Source: Streptomyces chrestomyceticus JCM 4735 (GTDB taxonomy: Bacteria > Actinomycetota > Actinomycetes > Streptomycetales > Streptomycetaceae). Taken from it: DNA of 64,000 bases. The notes under the pieces were generated by a model, which ran no database searches, was not told the DNA's origin, and was given only the letters and a program-made list of their open reading frames with translations. The stretch spans positions 2,914,001 through 2,978,000 of the forward strand of contig NZ_BHZC01000001.1 in NCBI RefSeq assembly GCF_003865135.1, written 5' to 3'. Position numbers and translations under genes: made by a program. Below, one piece after another: positions 34,166 to 44,655 of the stretch. Position 1 is the stretch's first letter. The number at the start of each line of letters is the position of its first letter.

Positions 34166-35569
34166 TCAGGGCAGCGCCGGCTTGCCGGTGGTGTAGAGCC
34201 AGGTGTGGAAGAGGTCACCGAGCCGCTGACCGGAGATCTTCTCCGCCAGCGCGACGAACTGCCCGGTGCTCGCGTTGCCGTAGCGGTGCTGCTTCGTCCA
34301 CGCGGGCAGCAGCTTGAAGAACGCCCGGTCGCCGATCCGCTCCCGCAGCACCTGGAGGGTCATCGCGCCGCGCGTGTAGACCGCCTGGGCGAACATGGTA
34401 TCCCGCTGCGGGTCGCCGACCTTGATCTGCCAGAAGGGCGCGTCGGCGGGCCGGGCCGCGTACGCCGCGCGGAAGGCGTCGTACGCGGTGCGGGTGCCCT
34501 TGTGCTCGTCCCACAGCCACTGCGCGTACGAGGCGAAGCCCTCGTTGAGCCAGATGTTCCGCCAGTCCCGCACCGACACCGAGTCGCCGAACCACTGGTG
34601 GGCGACCTCGTGGGCGATGGTCGACTCGCTGCGGACGGCCGAGTAGACCGGCTTGGTCTGGGTCTCCAGGGAGAAGCCCGCCTGCGGCATGTCGTCGACG
34701 ATCGCGCCGGTCTCCTCGAAGGGGTACGGGCCGAAGACCTGCGCGAAGTAGTCGGTGGCGGCGGCGGTGACGCCGTAGACGTCGACGGTCCCGGTGGGCA
34801 GCTTCGGGTCGGTGGCGACGTAGATCGGGACGCCGCCGGGAGTGGTGCCCGTACGGACATTGAACTTTCCGATGGTGGCGGTGGCCAGGTACGTCGCCAT
34901 CGGCTTGCGCTCCCGCCAGTGGAAGTGCGAGCGCCCGTCCTCGTCGTAGCGGTCGACCAGCCGCCCGTTGGAGACGCCGGTCAGCCCGGCGGGCGCGTCG
35001 ATGCGGATGTCGTACGTGGCCTTGTCGCCGGGGTGGTCGCTGGACGGGAACCAGGTGGACGCGGCGTTGGGCTCGCAGGCCACGAAGACCCCGTCGTCGG
35101 TCTTCATCCAGCCGTAGTCGGAGCCGAAGACGATGGGCCCGCTGAGCGGCAGCGGCACGCCTCCGTAGACGACCTCGACGGTGAATCGTTCATCCTCTTC
35201 CAGGGGCCGCTCGGGCGTGACGGTGATCTCGTCGCCGGAGCGGGTGAACTTCGCGCGTCTGCCGTCCACCTCGATCGAGGTGACCTCCAGCTTCTGGAGG
35301 TCGAGGTCGAAGGAGCTGAGGTCCTGGGTGGCGCGCGCGGTCAGTTCCGTACGGCCGTCGAGGCGGCCGGTGGCGGGCTCGTAGCGGACGCCGAGGTCGT
35401 AGTGCAGGGCGTCGAAGCCGCCGTTGCCGAGGTTCGGGAAGTACGGGTCGCCGACGCCCGGGGCGCCGGGCGAGGCGGCGGGGGCCGCGGCGATGGAGAA
35501 GGCGGCGGCCACCGCGGTGGCCAGCGGGAGCAGACGAGCGGGGCGACGTGCTGAACGGGAGAGTGCCAT
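34166..35569 (-). CDS. Secreted M1-family zinc metallopeptidase
   Basis: An aminopeptidase-type M1 enzyme of 467 residues, shorter than full PepN because the C-terminal ERAP-like domain is missing. A Sec signal peptide is clear (RRPARLLPLATAVAAAFSIAAAPAA), so it is exported. The zinc site HEVAHQWFGD (HExxH) and the distal Glu in NEGFASY are both present. The usual exopeptidase GAMEN motif is not intact: the equivalent position reads DDMPQAGFSLETQ, so strict aminopeptidase activity is uncertain. ATG at 35569 has AAGGGA with a 6-base spacer. It ends at a strong hairpin and appears monocistronic. Confidence 0.93.
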   Translation of the reverse strand: MALSRSARRPARLLPLATAVAAAFSIAAAPAASPGAPGVGDPYFPNLGNGGFDALHYDLGVRYEPATGRLDGRTELTARATQDLSSFDLDLQKLEVTSIEVDGRRAKFTRSGDEITVTPERPLEEDERFTVEVVYGGVPLPLSGPIVFGSDYGWMKTDDGVFVACEPNAASTWFPSSDHPGDKATYDIRIDAPAGLTGVSNGRLVDRYDEDGRSHFHWRERKPMATYLATATIGKFNVRTGTTPGGVPIYVATDPKLPTGTVDVYGVTAAATDYFAQVFGPYPFEETGAIVDDMPQAGFSLETQTKPVYSAVRSESTIAHEVAHQWFGDSVSVRDWRNIWLNEGFASYAQWLWDEHKGTRTAYDAFRAAYAARPADAPFWQIKVGDPQRDTMFAQAVYTRGAMTLQVLRERIGDRAFFKLLPAWTKQHRYGNASTGQFVALAEKISGQRLGDLFHTWLYTTGKPALP

Positions 35570-35690
35570 GAGCCGTCCCTTCGAACACACGGATGTCGTC
35601 TGGTGAACAACCGCGCCGACTCTGCACTCTGCTGTCGTTCTTCACCTCGGACTTTGCCAACTTGTCATGCCACGCTGACCAGTTGGCGCC

Positions 35691-36521
35691 TCAATCGGAC
35701 TGCTTTCCCTGCTTTCCGGCCACATAGAGAATCTTGCGGCAGCCGTCCTCGTCCGGCTCATCGGTCAGCTTGCGGCCCTCCACACCGTGCGCCGCGATCA
35801 GCCGGAGGCCCCCGGCGGCCAGCTCCCGGCGCACCGTGGCGTCCGAGTGGTGGTGGTAGCGGTGCCGGGAGGACACCCGGCGCCAGGTGTCGTCGCCCGT
35901 ACCCGTGCGCGCGAAGTAGTCATGGGTGACGTCCACGGTCCCGTCCGGCCCGACCGGTACGGGCCCGCCCCGCCACACGTCGAACCGGCCGTCCCGGTCC
36001 ACGACCTTGGTCACCGCGTAGTCGCGCCGGAAGCTGCCCAGCGTGGTCATGTCGAAGACGACGACACCGCCGTCCGCGAGCTGCCGGCCCAGGCCCGCGA
36101 AGGCGGCGGCGAGCTGTTCGCCGGCCAGGTAGGCCAGCGGCTCGCCCATGCAGGTGACCACGTCGAAGGAGCCCAGGTCCGGCATGTCCCGCAGGTCGGC
36201 GACGAAGAACGGGGTACCCGCCGCCTCCGGCTTGGCGCGGGCGGCCTCGATCATCTCCGGCGACAGGTCGCAGCCGGTCACCGTGTACCCGAGGCGGTCC
36301 CGCAGGGCGAGGGTGCCGCGTCCGGTGCCGCACCCCGCGTCCAGCAGCCGCTTGCCGGCCGGCCCGTACCGCTCGACGAGCTTGCCGTAGAAGGTGACCC
36401 AGCGCAGCAGGTACGGGTCCTCGACGATGGTGTCGTAGTCCGCCGCGACCGCCGCGTAGGCGGTCAGCGCGGGGTCGGGGGCCGTGGCGTCGGCGTCGTG
36501 GGCTTCCTGCTGCGCGGACAA
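35691..36521 (-). CDS. Class I SAM-dependent methyltransferase
   Basis: A 276-residue methyltransferase of unknown substrate. Motif I is LLDAGCGTGRG, the post-I acidic residue is in TGCDLSPEMI, and motif IV is near FDVVTCMGEPLAYL. Residues after 150 form the substrate cap with many aromatic/charged residues. It begins at TTG with an excellent GGAGGT six bases upstream, so the rare start is well supported. Downstream of its stop is a 7-bp inverted repeat (35656-35662 and 35681-35687) with a long loop, then the M1 peptidase promoter region. Confidence 0.88.
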   Translation of the reverse strand: MSAQQEAHDADATAPDPALTAYAAVAADYDTIVEDPYLLRWVTFYGKLVERYGPAGKRLLDAGCGTGRGTLALRDRLGYTVTGCDLSPEMIEAARAKPEAAGTPFFVADLRDMPDLGSFDVVTCMGEPLAYLAGEQLAAAFAGLGRQLADGGVVVFDMTTLGSFRRDYAVTKVVDRDGRFDVWRGGPVPVGPDGTVDVTHDYFARTGTGDDTWRRVSSRHRYHHHSDATVRRELAAGGLRLIAAHGVEGRKLTDEPDEDGCRKILYVAGKQGKQSD

Positions 36522-36686
36522 GGCACTACCTCCAGGGGACCGGCCGGCGGGCGCCGCCGGGGCGCCGATGAATCTATGGTCGGCAAAACCGGCCGGTCAA
36601 GGGCGGCTCCGGACGCGCGGAGGCCGGTACGGAGACGGCGTTCCCGCCCGCCCCGCACCGGCCCCGCGTCCGTACGTACCGCCGGT

Positions 36687-37774
<1,088 letters not shown>

Positions 37775-37778
<4 letters not shown>

Positions 37779-38992
37779 AGCTTCGGCGCAATCTCTTCGG
37801 TCCAGATACGCTCCCGCTCCTCCTGCGCCAGGTGGCACGCGGCGAAGTGTCCTCCGCCGCCGGCCTCGCGCAGTTCGGGGCGGACCGTGCGGGTGACGTT
37901 GTCCTTGGGGAGGTCCGCGTACGGGCAGCGGGGGTTGAAGGCACAGCCGCTCGGCACGTTGATCAGGCTGGGCGGCGATCCCTTGACCGGGATCAGGCGC
38001 TCGGTCTGCTCGCGGTCGATGCGCGGCATCGAGCCCAGCAGGCCCCAGGTGTACGGGTGCTGCGGCTCGTAGAAGACCTTCTCCGCCGGGCCGCGCTCGA
38101 CGCAGCGGCCGCCGTACATCACCAGTAGCTGGTCCGCCAGTTCGGCGACCACTCCCAGGTCGTGGGTGATGATGATGACCGCCGAGCCGAACTCCTTCTG
38201 GAGATCGCGGATGAGGTCGAGGATCTGCGCCTGGACCGTCACGTCCAGGGCGGTGGTCGGCTCGTCCGCGATCAGCAGTTCGGGGTTGTTGACCAGCGCC
38301 ATGGCGATCATCGCGCGCTGGCGCATCCCGCCGGAGAACTGGTGCGGGTGGTCGTCCACCCGCTTGTCGGGCTGCGGGATGCCCACCCGGTCCAGCATCT
38401 CGACGGCCCGCTTGCGCGCGGTCTTCTTGTCGACGTCGTGGTGGACCCGGTATGCCTCCACGATCTGGCTGCCGACCGTGTAGTACGGGTGCAGCGCGGA
38501 CAGCGGGTCCTGGAAGATCATCGCCATCTCGCGGCCGCGCAGCCTGCGCACCTCGTCCGGGTCGGCGCCGACCAGCTCCTTGCCGTCCAGCCAGATCTCC
38601 CCCGACATGTCCACCTTGGCGCGCTGCTGCCGGGAGGCCCGGTGCAGGCCCATGACGGCGAGCGAGGTGACGGACTTGCCGGAGCCGGACTCGCCGACGA
38701 TGCCGAGGGTGCGGCCCTTCTCCAGGGTGAAGGAGAGGCCGTCCACCGACTTCACGATGCCGTCGTCGGTGGGGAAGTGCACCTTAAGGTCGCGCACTTC
38801 GAGGAAGGCGGTGGGCGCCCCCGAACCGGCCGCGGCCGGTTCGCCGACGGCGGCGCCCGTCTTCGTCAGGTCCGTCGCGGCGACGGGCGGCCCGGCCGTG
38901 GTGGTTTCCGGGACGGTGGTGTCCGGGACGGTCGTCTCCGGGGTGGCGGCACCGGCGTCCGGGCCGGTGGTGGAGTCTGGGGAGTCGGTCAC
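37775..38992 (-). CDS. oppD: Oligopeptide ABC transporter ATP-binding protein (OppD type)
   Basis: A 405-residue ATPase subunit. Walker A GESGSGKS, signature FSGGMRQR, Walker [13 protein letters not shown] and H-loop [11 protein letters not shown] are intact, and the C-terminal peptide-permease tail has [12 protein letters not shown]. The first ~60 residues are Thr/Pro/Ala-rich ([14 protein letters not shown]), longer than in typical OppD. GTG at 38992 overlaps the permease stop (GTGA). The frame is open much further upstream, but that sequence lies over the permease gene and is not coding. Confidence 0.94.
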
Positions 38993-39999
38993 GAGAGCCT
39001 CACCCGCGGGTCGACGGCGGCGTACAGAACGTCCACCACCAGGTTGCATATGACGATGAAGAACGCGGCGAGCAAGGTGACGCCGAGGATGTTCGGCAGG
39101 TCGTTGGCGTTGATCGCCTCGACGGCGAACGCACCGACCCCCTTGAGGGAGAAGACCTGTTCGGTGATGAGCGCACCGCCGAGCAGCAGGCCCACGTCCA
39201 TGCCGAACACCGTGATGATGGGGGTGAGCGCGGCACGCAGACCGTGGCGCACCACGACCTTGCGCTCGCCCAGCCCCTTGGCGCGCGCGGTACGGATGTA
39301 GTCCTCGCTCAGCGTCTCCAACATGCCCGCTCTGGTCAGGCGTGCATAGAGGGCGGAGTAGAGGAAGGCCAGGGTGATCCAGGGGAGCACCAGCGTCTGG
39401 GCCCACATGAAGGGGTCCTCGAACAGCGGCACGTAGTCGCTGCGCTCGATGATCGGCCACTGGTAGGTGAACAGGGCCAGCGCCAGCGCGCCGGTGAAGA
39501 ACATGGGCAGCGACACACCGGCCAGCGCGATGCTCATCGCCACCCGGTCGAAGACCGAGCCGGGGCGCAGCGCGGAGAGCACGCCGGTGGCGACACCGGA
39601 GACCAGCCACACGACGGCCGCGCCGGCGGCCAGCGAGACGGTCACCGGGAGCCGGGTCTGGATCTCCGGCCAGACCTCCAGGTGGGTCTTGAAGGAGTAG
39701 CCGAAGCACGGCACGTTGCATGTGGCGGCGTCCGGGCCGAACTTGTAGTCCACCCCGACGAAAATGCCCTTCAGGAAGTCCCAGTACTGTACGAAGACCG
39801 GCTTGTCGAAGCCGAGATTCGCCTTCACCGCGGCGAGGTCCGCGGCCGATGGGGCCTTTCCGATGTACTGCGCGGCCAACTGGTCAGCGGTCTGTCCGGC
39901 CAGTTTCGGCAGCACGAAGAAGATGCCGAAGGTGACCGCGCTGACGATCAGCAGCAGAATCACAGCGCTGATCAACCTGCGGATGATGTACGCGAACAC
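38989..39999 (-). CDS. oppB: Oligopeptide ABC transporter permease (OppB type)
   Basis: A 336-residue inner-membrane permease with six helices. The N-terminus (MFAYIIRRLISAVILLLIVS) is the usual first helix of OppB/DppB. The EAA-like loop is seen as RTARAKGLGERKVVVRHGLR, where it contacts the ATPases. It starts at GTG 39999, with no strong Shine-Dalgarno. An extra periplasmic loop between helices 1 and 2 holds two cysteines (TCNVPCFGY). It overlaps oppD by four bases and follows the binding-protein gene by 77 bases. Confidence 0.94.
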   Translation of the reverse strand: MFAYIIRRLISAVILLLIVSAVTFGIFFVLPKLAGQTADQLAAQYIGKAPSAADLAAVKANLGFDKPVFVQYWDFLKGIFVGVDYKFGPDAATCNVPCFGYSFKTHLEVWPEIQTRLPVTVSLAAGAAVVWLVSGVATGVLSALRPGSVFDRVAMSIALAGVSLPMFFTGALALALFTYQWPIIERSDYVPLFEDPFMWAQTLVLPWITLAFLYSALYARLTRAGMLETLSEDYIRTARAKGLGERKVVVRHGLRAALTPIITVFGMDVGLLLGGALITEQVFSLKGVGAFAVEAINANDLPNILGVTLLAAFFIVICNLVVDVLYAAVDPRVRLS

Positions 40000-40076
40000 G
40001 GGACTGCGGCGTCGGCGCCGCGGACCGGACCGGCCGGCCCGCGGACACCAATGCCTTCACCTGCCTTCCGGGGCTG

Positions 40077-41824
40077 CTACTTCTTGACGCCGACGTTGAG
40101 GTAGTCGTACTCACCGCTGTAGGCGGAGGTGGACACCAGGTTGGTGGCCTTCGGCGAGCGGTACAGCAGGATCTTGAAGTAGGTCAGCGGGACGATGACC
40201 GCTTGCTCCATCGTCTTCTTGTCGATCTCCGCGTAGTCCTTCTCGCGCTGTCCCTTGTCGCTGGTCGCGATGGCCTCGTCGAGCAGCTTGTTGATGGCCG
40301 GGTCGTCCAGCTCGGAGAGGTTGGAGTTGCCGGACTTCTGGATCGCCTTGCCGTTGACGATCTGGTTCAGGTAGCCGAAGCCCGTCGGGTAGTCCGAGCC
40401 CCACTGCATCATCATCAGACCGATGTTGTTCTTCTTGGTGAACTCCGGCACGCCCGCGTAGTCCGAGAAGTACTTGCCGCTCGGGTACGTCTGGATCTTG
40501 GCGTCGATGCCGATCTTCTTCAGCGAACCGACCACCGAGGTCGCCGCGTCCACCTCGTCCTGGCGGTCGCTGCGGGCGCTGATGGTGGTGCTCACGTTGC
40601 CGGCGCCGCACGCCTGCCACTGCTTCTTGGCCTCGGTCAGGTCGAGGTTCTCACCGTTGTACTTCTGCGGGTACTGGTCGAACTTCTGGTACCCGGCGAG
40701 GTCGGTGGGCAGCACGGTGGTGGCGACGTCACCGCGGATCGGCCCGCCCTGCGCGGTCTGCACGGCCTTCTTGTCGACCGCGTACTGCACGGCCCGGCGG
40801 CACTCGACCTTGTCGAACGGCGCGACCTTGGGGTTGATCGCCACGTACGACAGGCGCTGGCCGAGCGCGTTGTCGGTGTTGGCCTTCTCCTTGGTGCTCG
40901 TCAGGAGCTGGGCCTGGGTCTGGGCGTCCACCCCGCGGCCGGCCATGTCGATGTGGGTGTTGCCGGCCTTCAGGTCCTTGTCGATCGTCGACTGGGCGAC
41001 CTTCATGTTCAGCACGATCTTGTCCGGCAGTTGCTTGCGCAGCGGGTCGGTCTTGGCGTCCCAGTTCGGGTTGCGGACGAGGACGACCTTCTTGCCCTCC
41101 TCGTAGGTGTCGAACTTGTAGCTGCCCGAGGAGGCGATGTTCTTGGTGTAGTCCGCGCCCTTGTCCCTGGCCTGCGGCACCGGAGCCGTCTGCGGGGCGC
41201 TGACCAGGTAGTCGAACTCCGCGAAGGGCTGCTTGAGGCGGAAGACGATGGTCTGGTCGTCCGGGGTCTCGATGGACTTCAGCCCCTCCGGGCTCTTGTC
41301 CTTGTACGGGCCCTTGTAACCGCCCTCGTTGTCCTTGAGGTACGTCTGGAAGTAGTTCGGGCCCAGCGAGAGGACGTCACGCGCGAAGTTGCTGCGCTCC
41401 ACCGCGTACTTGACGTCCTTCGAGGTGATCGGCTTGCCGTCGTCGTACTTCAGACCCTTGCGGATCTTGTACGTCCAGGTCTTGTTGCCGTCGCTGGACT
41501 TGCCCATCGACTCGGCGAGGTCCGGCACCAGCTCGTTGCCCTTGGGGCCCGGCCCCGGCTTGAAGGTGGTGAGCGGGCGGGCGTACAGCCGGCTGAAGTT
41601 CCAGACGTAGGCGTAGTACGTGTTGCCCGGGTCGTAGGACTCGGGGCGTCGCTCATCGCGTACGTGAGCGTGCCGCCCTTCTCGTCCGAGGCGTTGACGA
41701 TGCCCTTGGTGGCGGCGTTCGCCTCGGCCGAGCCGCTGCTCGAACTCTTGCCGCTGCAGCCGGACAGCAACAGGCCCGCACTGGTGAGGGCCGCGATCGT
41801 TGCGACCGGGACTGACCTTCGCAT
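40077..41824 (-). CDS. oppA: Peptide ABC transporter substrate-binding lipoprotein, frameshifted near 41642
   Basis: Extracytoplasmic binding protein (SBP family 5). The ATG at 41824 begins a lipoprotein signal with lipobox LLSGC (Cys23) and a Ser/Gly tether, then GGTLTYAMSDAP. There the frame fails: one G is missing near 41642. The next frame carries on at once with ESYDPGNTYY-type sequence, NELVPDLAESMGKS and the rest of the mature protein to YDYLNVGVKK. Restored length is about 582 residues. As written, translation from the signal peptide would end at 41450 after about 125 residues. Full conservation of both halves argues for a recent or artefactual deletion. Confidence 0.92.
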
Positions 41825-41895
41825 AATGGTCGGTTTCCCCTTCGTTGGTCGGAAACTTGGGTGGGTGCTGCCGGACGTACGGCGCCCGGGCGGGG

Positions 41896-42897
41896 TCAGC
41901 GGCTGCTGCGCGGGTCCAGCGCGTCCCTGAGGCCGTCGCCCAGGAGGTTGAACGCCAGCACGGTGACGAAGATCGCGAGGCCGGGGACGAGCATGTACTG
42001 CGGGTCCACCTCGTAGAACTTGACCGCCTGGTTGAGCATCCCGCCCCAGGACGCCTGGGGCGGCTGGATACCGACGCCCAGGAAGCTCAGCGCGGCCTCG
42101 AAGAGGATGTTGGAGGGGATCAGCAGCGTCGAGTAGACGATGATCGGGCCCACCAGGTTGGGCAGCAGCTCCCTGAAGAGGATGAACGGGCCGCGGGCAC
42201 CCATGCCGCGCGCGGCGTCCACGAACTCCCGCTCCCGCAGCGAGAGCGTCTGGGCCCGCACGATCCGGCCCATGTACGGCCAGTTGAAGAAACCGATCAC
42301 GAAGATCAGCACCGAGATGTGCAGCGGCAGCCCTTCGAGCCCGAAGGCGCCGCCCTGGAGCGAGGCCGAGATGGCGATGGCGAAGAGCAGCAGCGGGAAC
42401 GCCAGGAAGACGTCCATCAGCCGGCTGATCAGCGCGTCCACCCGGCCCCGGTAGAAGCCGGCCACCACACCGAGCACGGTGCCGATGGCCACCGACAGCA
42501 GCGTCGCGCCGAACGCCACGATCAGCGAGACCCAGGAGCCCTCCAGCACCCGGGCGAGCAGGTCGCGGCCGAACTTCGGGTCCACGCCGAGCGGATGGTC
42601 CAGGCTCATGCCGCCGAAGTCGCCCTTGGGCAGCGTGGTGTTGGGGTCGATGAGGTCCTGGTTCGGGCTGTTCGGGTCCAGGCCCAGCCAGGACTGGATC
42701 GGCCGGGACAGCGCCGCGATCACGATGAGCAGGATGACAACGATGGCACCCGCTACCGCGACCTTGTCGCGCCGGAAGCGCAGCCAGGCGATCTGGCCGA
42801 GCGAGCGCCCCTCGATCTTCTTGCTCTCGACGCCTTCCAGCACCGCTTCCGGCTGCGCTTCGGCAGCCGCCCCGGTGGTCTCGATCGGTGCGGTCAC
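41896..42897 (-). CDS. oppC: Oligopeptide ABC transporter permease (OppC type)
   Basis: A 333-residue permease with six helices and an N-terminal cytosolic extension of about 45 residues, typical of OppC. The EAA loop is FVDAARGMGARGPFILFRELLPN. The C-terminus (LLGDGLRDALDPR) is diagnostic for OppC/DppC. GTG at 42897 follows an AAAGG. It is first in the operon, so its promoter lies in the repeat-rich 778-base region upstream. The gene order C-A-B-D-F with the binding protein second is common in Streptomyces. Confidence 0.94.
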   Translation of the reverse strand: MTAPIETTGAAAEAQPEAVLEGVESKKIEGRSLGQIAWLRFRRDKVAVAGAIVVILLIVIAALSRPIQSWLGLDPNSPNQDLIDPNTTLPKGDFGGMSLDHPLGVDPKFGRDLLARVLEGSWVSLIVAFGATLLSVAIGTVLGVVAGFYRGRVDALISRLMDVFLAFPLLLFAIAISASLQGGAFGLEGLPLHISVLIFVIGFFNWPYMGRIVRAQTLSLREREFVDAARGMGARGPFILFRELLPNLVGPIIVYSTLLIPSNILFEAALSFLGVGIQPPQASWGGMLNQAVKFYEVDPQYMLVPGLAIFVTVLAFNLLGDGLRDALDPRSSR

Positions 42898-42968
42898 GGT
42901 GCCTTTGACCCCTCTCGGCCGGCGCCGCCGGCCCTTGCGCGCCGCGGTCGGCGGCCTGGTTCACATCA

Positions 42969-43137
42969 CTGGTGCGAATGGTGCTTCTGGTGCGAGTGGT
43001 GCCCTGGTGCGGGAAATGTCCTGGTGCGAGTGGTGCTGCTGGTGCAACGGGGAGAGCTCTGGAACAGACTGGAGCAACTGATGCTTGTACGGCTGGCAAT
43101 GCGGGTACAGGTGTTGCGAGTACAGGTGTTGCAGGTC
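42969..43137. repeat. Imperfect tandem repeats, 17-18 base units
   Basis: Units starting CTGGTGCGA recur at about 42969, 42988, 43004, 43021 and 43039; a second family, GTACAGGTGTTGC, occurs at 43105 and 43121. They sit 70-240 bases upstream of oppC and could be a leader or binding array. Confidence 0.65.
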
Positions 43138-43570
43138 TTGCGGATGTTGCGGGCGGAGCAGAAGTCGCGGAACGTCACGCGACGACGAACGGTGCATCTC
43201 GTACACAGGGCCGAAACCCTCTGCTGCGGGAGTCTTCATCCGAGTTGCGATCACTCACCAGCCCTGGCCGGGAATGGATGCGTAACTGTGATGTAGCCCA
43301 CGGCCCTCCGTTATGCGGACACCCGCCCCGACTGAGCGGTTCGCACGGGCCCGAACAGGGCTCAACTTCTCGGCGACAGCGCCCAATTCGGCCTGTAGGG
43401 CGGTGGGGGCGGCGTCAGTCGCGGGGCGGTGCGGTGTGGAGGGGCGGCGCCGGGCGGGTAACGGCGGGGCGACGAGGGGCGGGGCGCGACCGTAAGGCGG
43501 AACGTCACGTGAGGCAGGGCGTGACGTGAGGCGGGGCGCGGCACGGTTCCCGCTCACGCCCCGTGGGTAA

Positions 43571-43584
43571 CCCCCTGCTGGGGG
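43571..43584. terminator. Small hairpin downstream of SseB-family gene
   Basis: Five C, TGCT loop, five G, about 90 bases beyond the stop of the gene at 43676. Weak candidate terminator. Confidence 0.35.
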
Positions 43585-43675
43585 AATGTGGCCGTTCGAT
43601 TTGCCCTCATAGGCGCGCGATCCGCACGCCGCGAGCCCGCTGCCCCGGGCCGCGGCCAGGCCCCGGCCGGCAAGC

Positions 43676-44482
43676 TCAGTACGGGCGCGGGTAGCCGTAC
43701 CCGTACGACGGCGCGGGGGCCGGGGCAGGCGCGGGTACCGGGCCCGCCGCGTAGGCGTCGCGGTCGAAGAACGGGCGCGCGTTGGCCCGCATCCACATGC
43801 CGACCGGGTCGTACTCGTCGTTCATCGCGACCGTCGAGACGGGCAGTCCCTCCGGCACCGCGCCGATGGACTGCTGGATCATCAACCGTACGGAGTCCAC
43901 GGCCGGTTGACCCGTGTCATACAGGTCCAGGCCGATGGCCAGGTACGGGGCGCCGAGGGCGGGCTGCACCCAGGCCCGGCGCAGGGAGCGCACCGCGGGC
44001 GTGCGGTGCGCGTTCTGCCCCAGGAGGGCGTAGAACTGGGGAATCTCGATGGCCGGTTCGGAGATCCGCAGCGGGCCGGCCGGCAGCCGGTCCAGGCCGC
44101 CCGCGATGCGCCGCAGGTCCAGCCACGGGATGCCGACGCCGCCGCCGGGGGCGTGCGGGTTGAGCCACAGGCCCCAGCGGTCGGGGAAGAGGGTGGCCGC
44201 GATGTCCCGTCCGTAGACGACCTCGTGGGCGCGGTTCCAGCCGCTGGCGGCGAGTTCGGGGGCGGAAGTCACGCACGGCGCGTAGCCGAGCCCGTCGACC
44301 TCCATGTTGCCGTACTGCGCATCGGGCGAGCCGGCCTGGCCGTGCCAGAGCAGCATCCAGACCTGACCGGCGGCGAGCGCTTGCAGCAACGCCTCGTAGG
44401 CGTCGTACCGGCCGGGCGAGACCTGCTGCAGCATCTGCTCGACCTGCCCGGCAGCCGCTCCCTGATGCGCACCCGCGCTCAC
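43676..44482 (-). CDS. SseB-family protein (enhanced serine sensitivity), copy 1
   Basis: A 268-residue protein of the SseB family, named for a serine-sensitivity phenotype in E. coli; biochemical function unknown. It contains the LAAGQVWMLLWHG segment of the N-terminal domain and later the C-terminal domain (RRAWVQPALGAPYLAIGLDL and the FFDRDAYA end, where SseB proteins close with PFY/FF motifs). The C-terminus is a PAPAPAPAP-Tyr/Gly tail. GTG at 44482 has GAAGGGA eight bases upstream. A second copy follows upstream at 44656; the pair lies near glyA and sdaA, which handle serine, a suggestive but unproved link. Confidence 0.82.
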   Translation of the reverse strand: MSAGAHQGAAAGQVEQMLQQVSPGRYDAYEALLQALAAGQVWMLLWHGQAGSPDAQYGNMEVDGLGYAPCVTSAPELAASGWNRAHEVVYGRDIAATLFPDRWGLWLNPHAPGGGVGIPWLDLRRIAGGLDRLPAGPLRISEPAIEIPQFYALLGQNAHRTPAVRSLRRAWVQPALGAPYLAIGLDLYDTGQPAVDSVRLMIQQSIGAVPEGLPVSTVAMNDEYDPVGMWMRANARPFFDRDAYAAGPVPAPAPAPAPSYGYGYPRPY

Positions 44483-44655
44483 GTGGTCCGTCCCTTCCTG
44501 TCGGCAGGCACGTGGGGTACGCCTGCCGGTTGCAACAACAGCTTAGAGCCTGCGTCCGGACCCCGGCCGGATCAGCACACACGGCTTGCGGTCACGGGAA
44601 GGAGCACCCCGGGCGTGCCGGGGCGCGGGGCGTGGGGGGTGTGGGGCCTGAGCGG

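Larger units (their letters stand above)
42898..43675. other. Gene-free, repeat-rich interval upstream of oppC
   Basis: I see no convincing gene in these 778 bases. The part at 42969-43160 has imperfect tandem repeats and lower G+C, and the part at 43506-43538 has a duplicated ACGTGAGGCRGGGCG. The interval must contain the opp promoter (minus strand). Short open frames read as Gly-Ala-Ser or His-Gln repeats because of the repeats themselves, and none has a ribosome site and family resemblance. Confidence 0.6.

Noticed and set aside
42961..43254. His/Gln-rich minus-strand small frame upstream of oppC
   Set aside because: Product of the same repeats read in reverse. No ribosome site or conservation evidence.
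42972..43529. Collagen-like Gly-Ala-Ser frame on the plus strand
   Set aside because: Gly-x-x pattern comes from tandem DNA repeats; there is no ribosome site and the frame changes character after the repeats.
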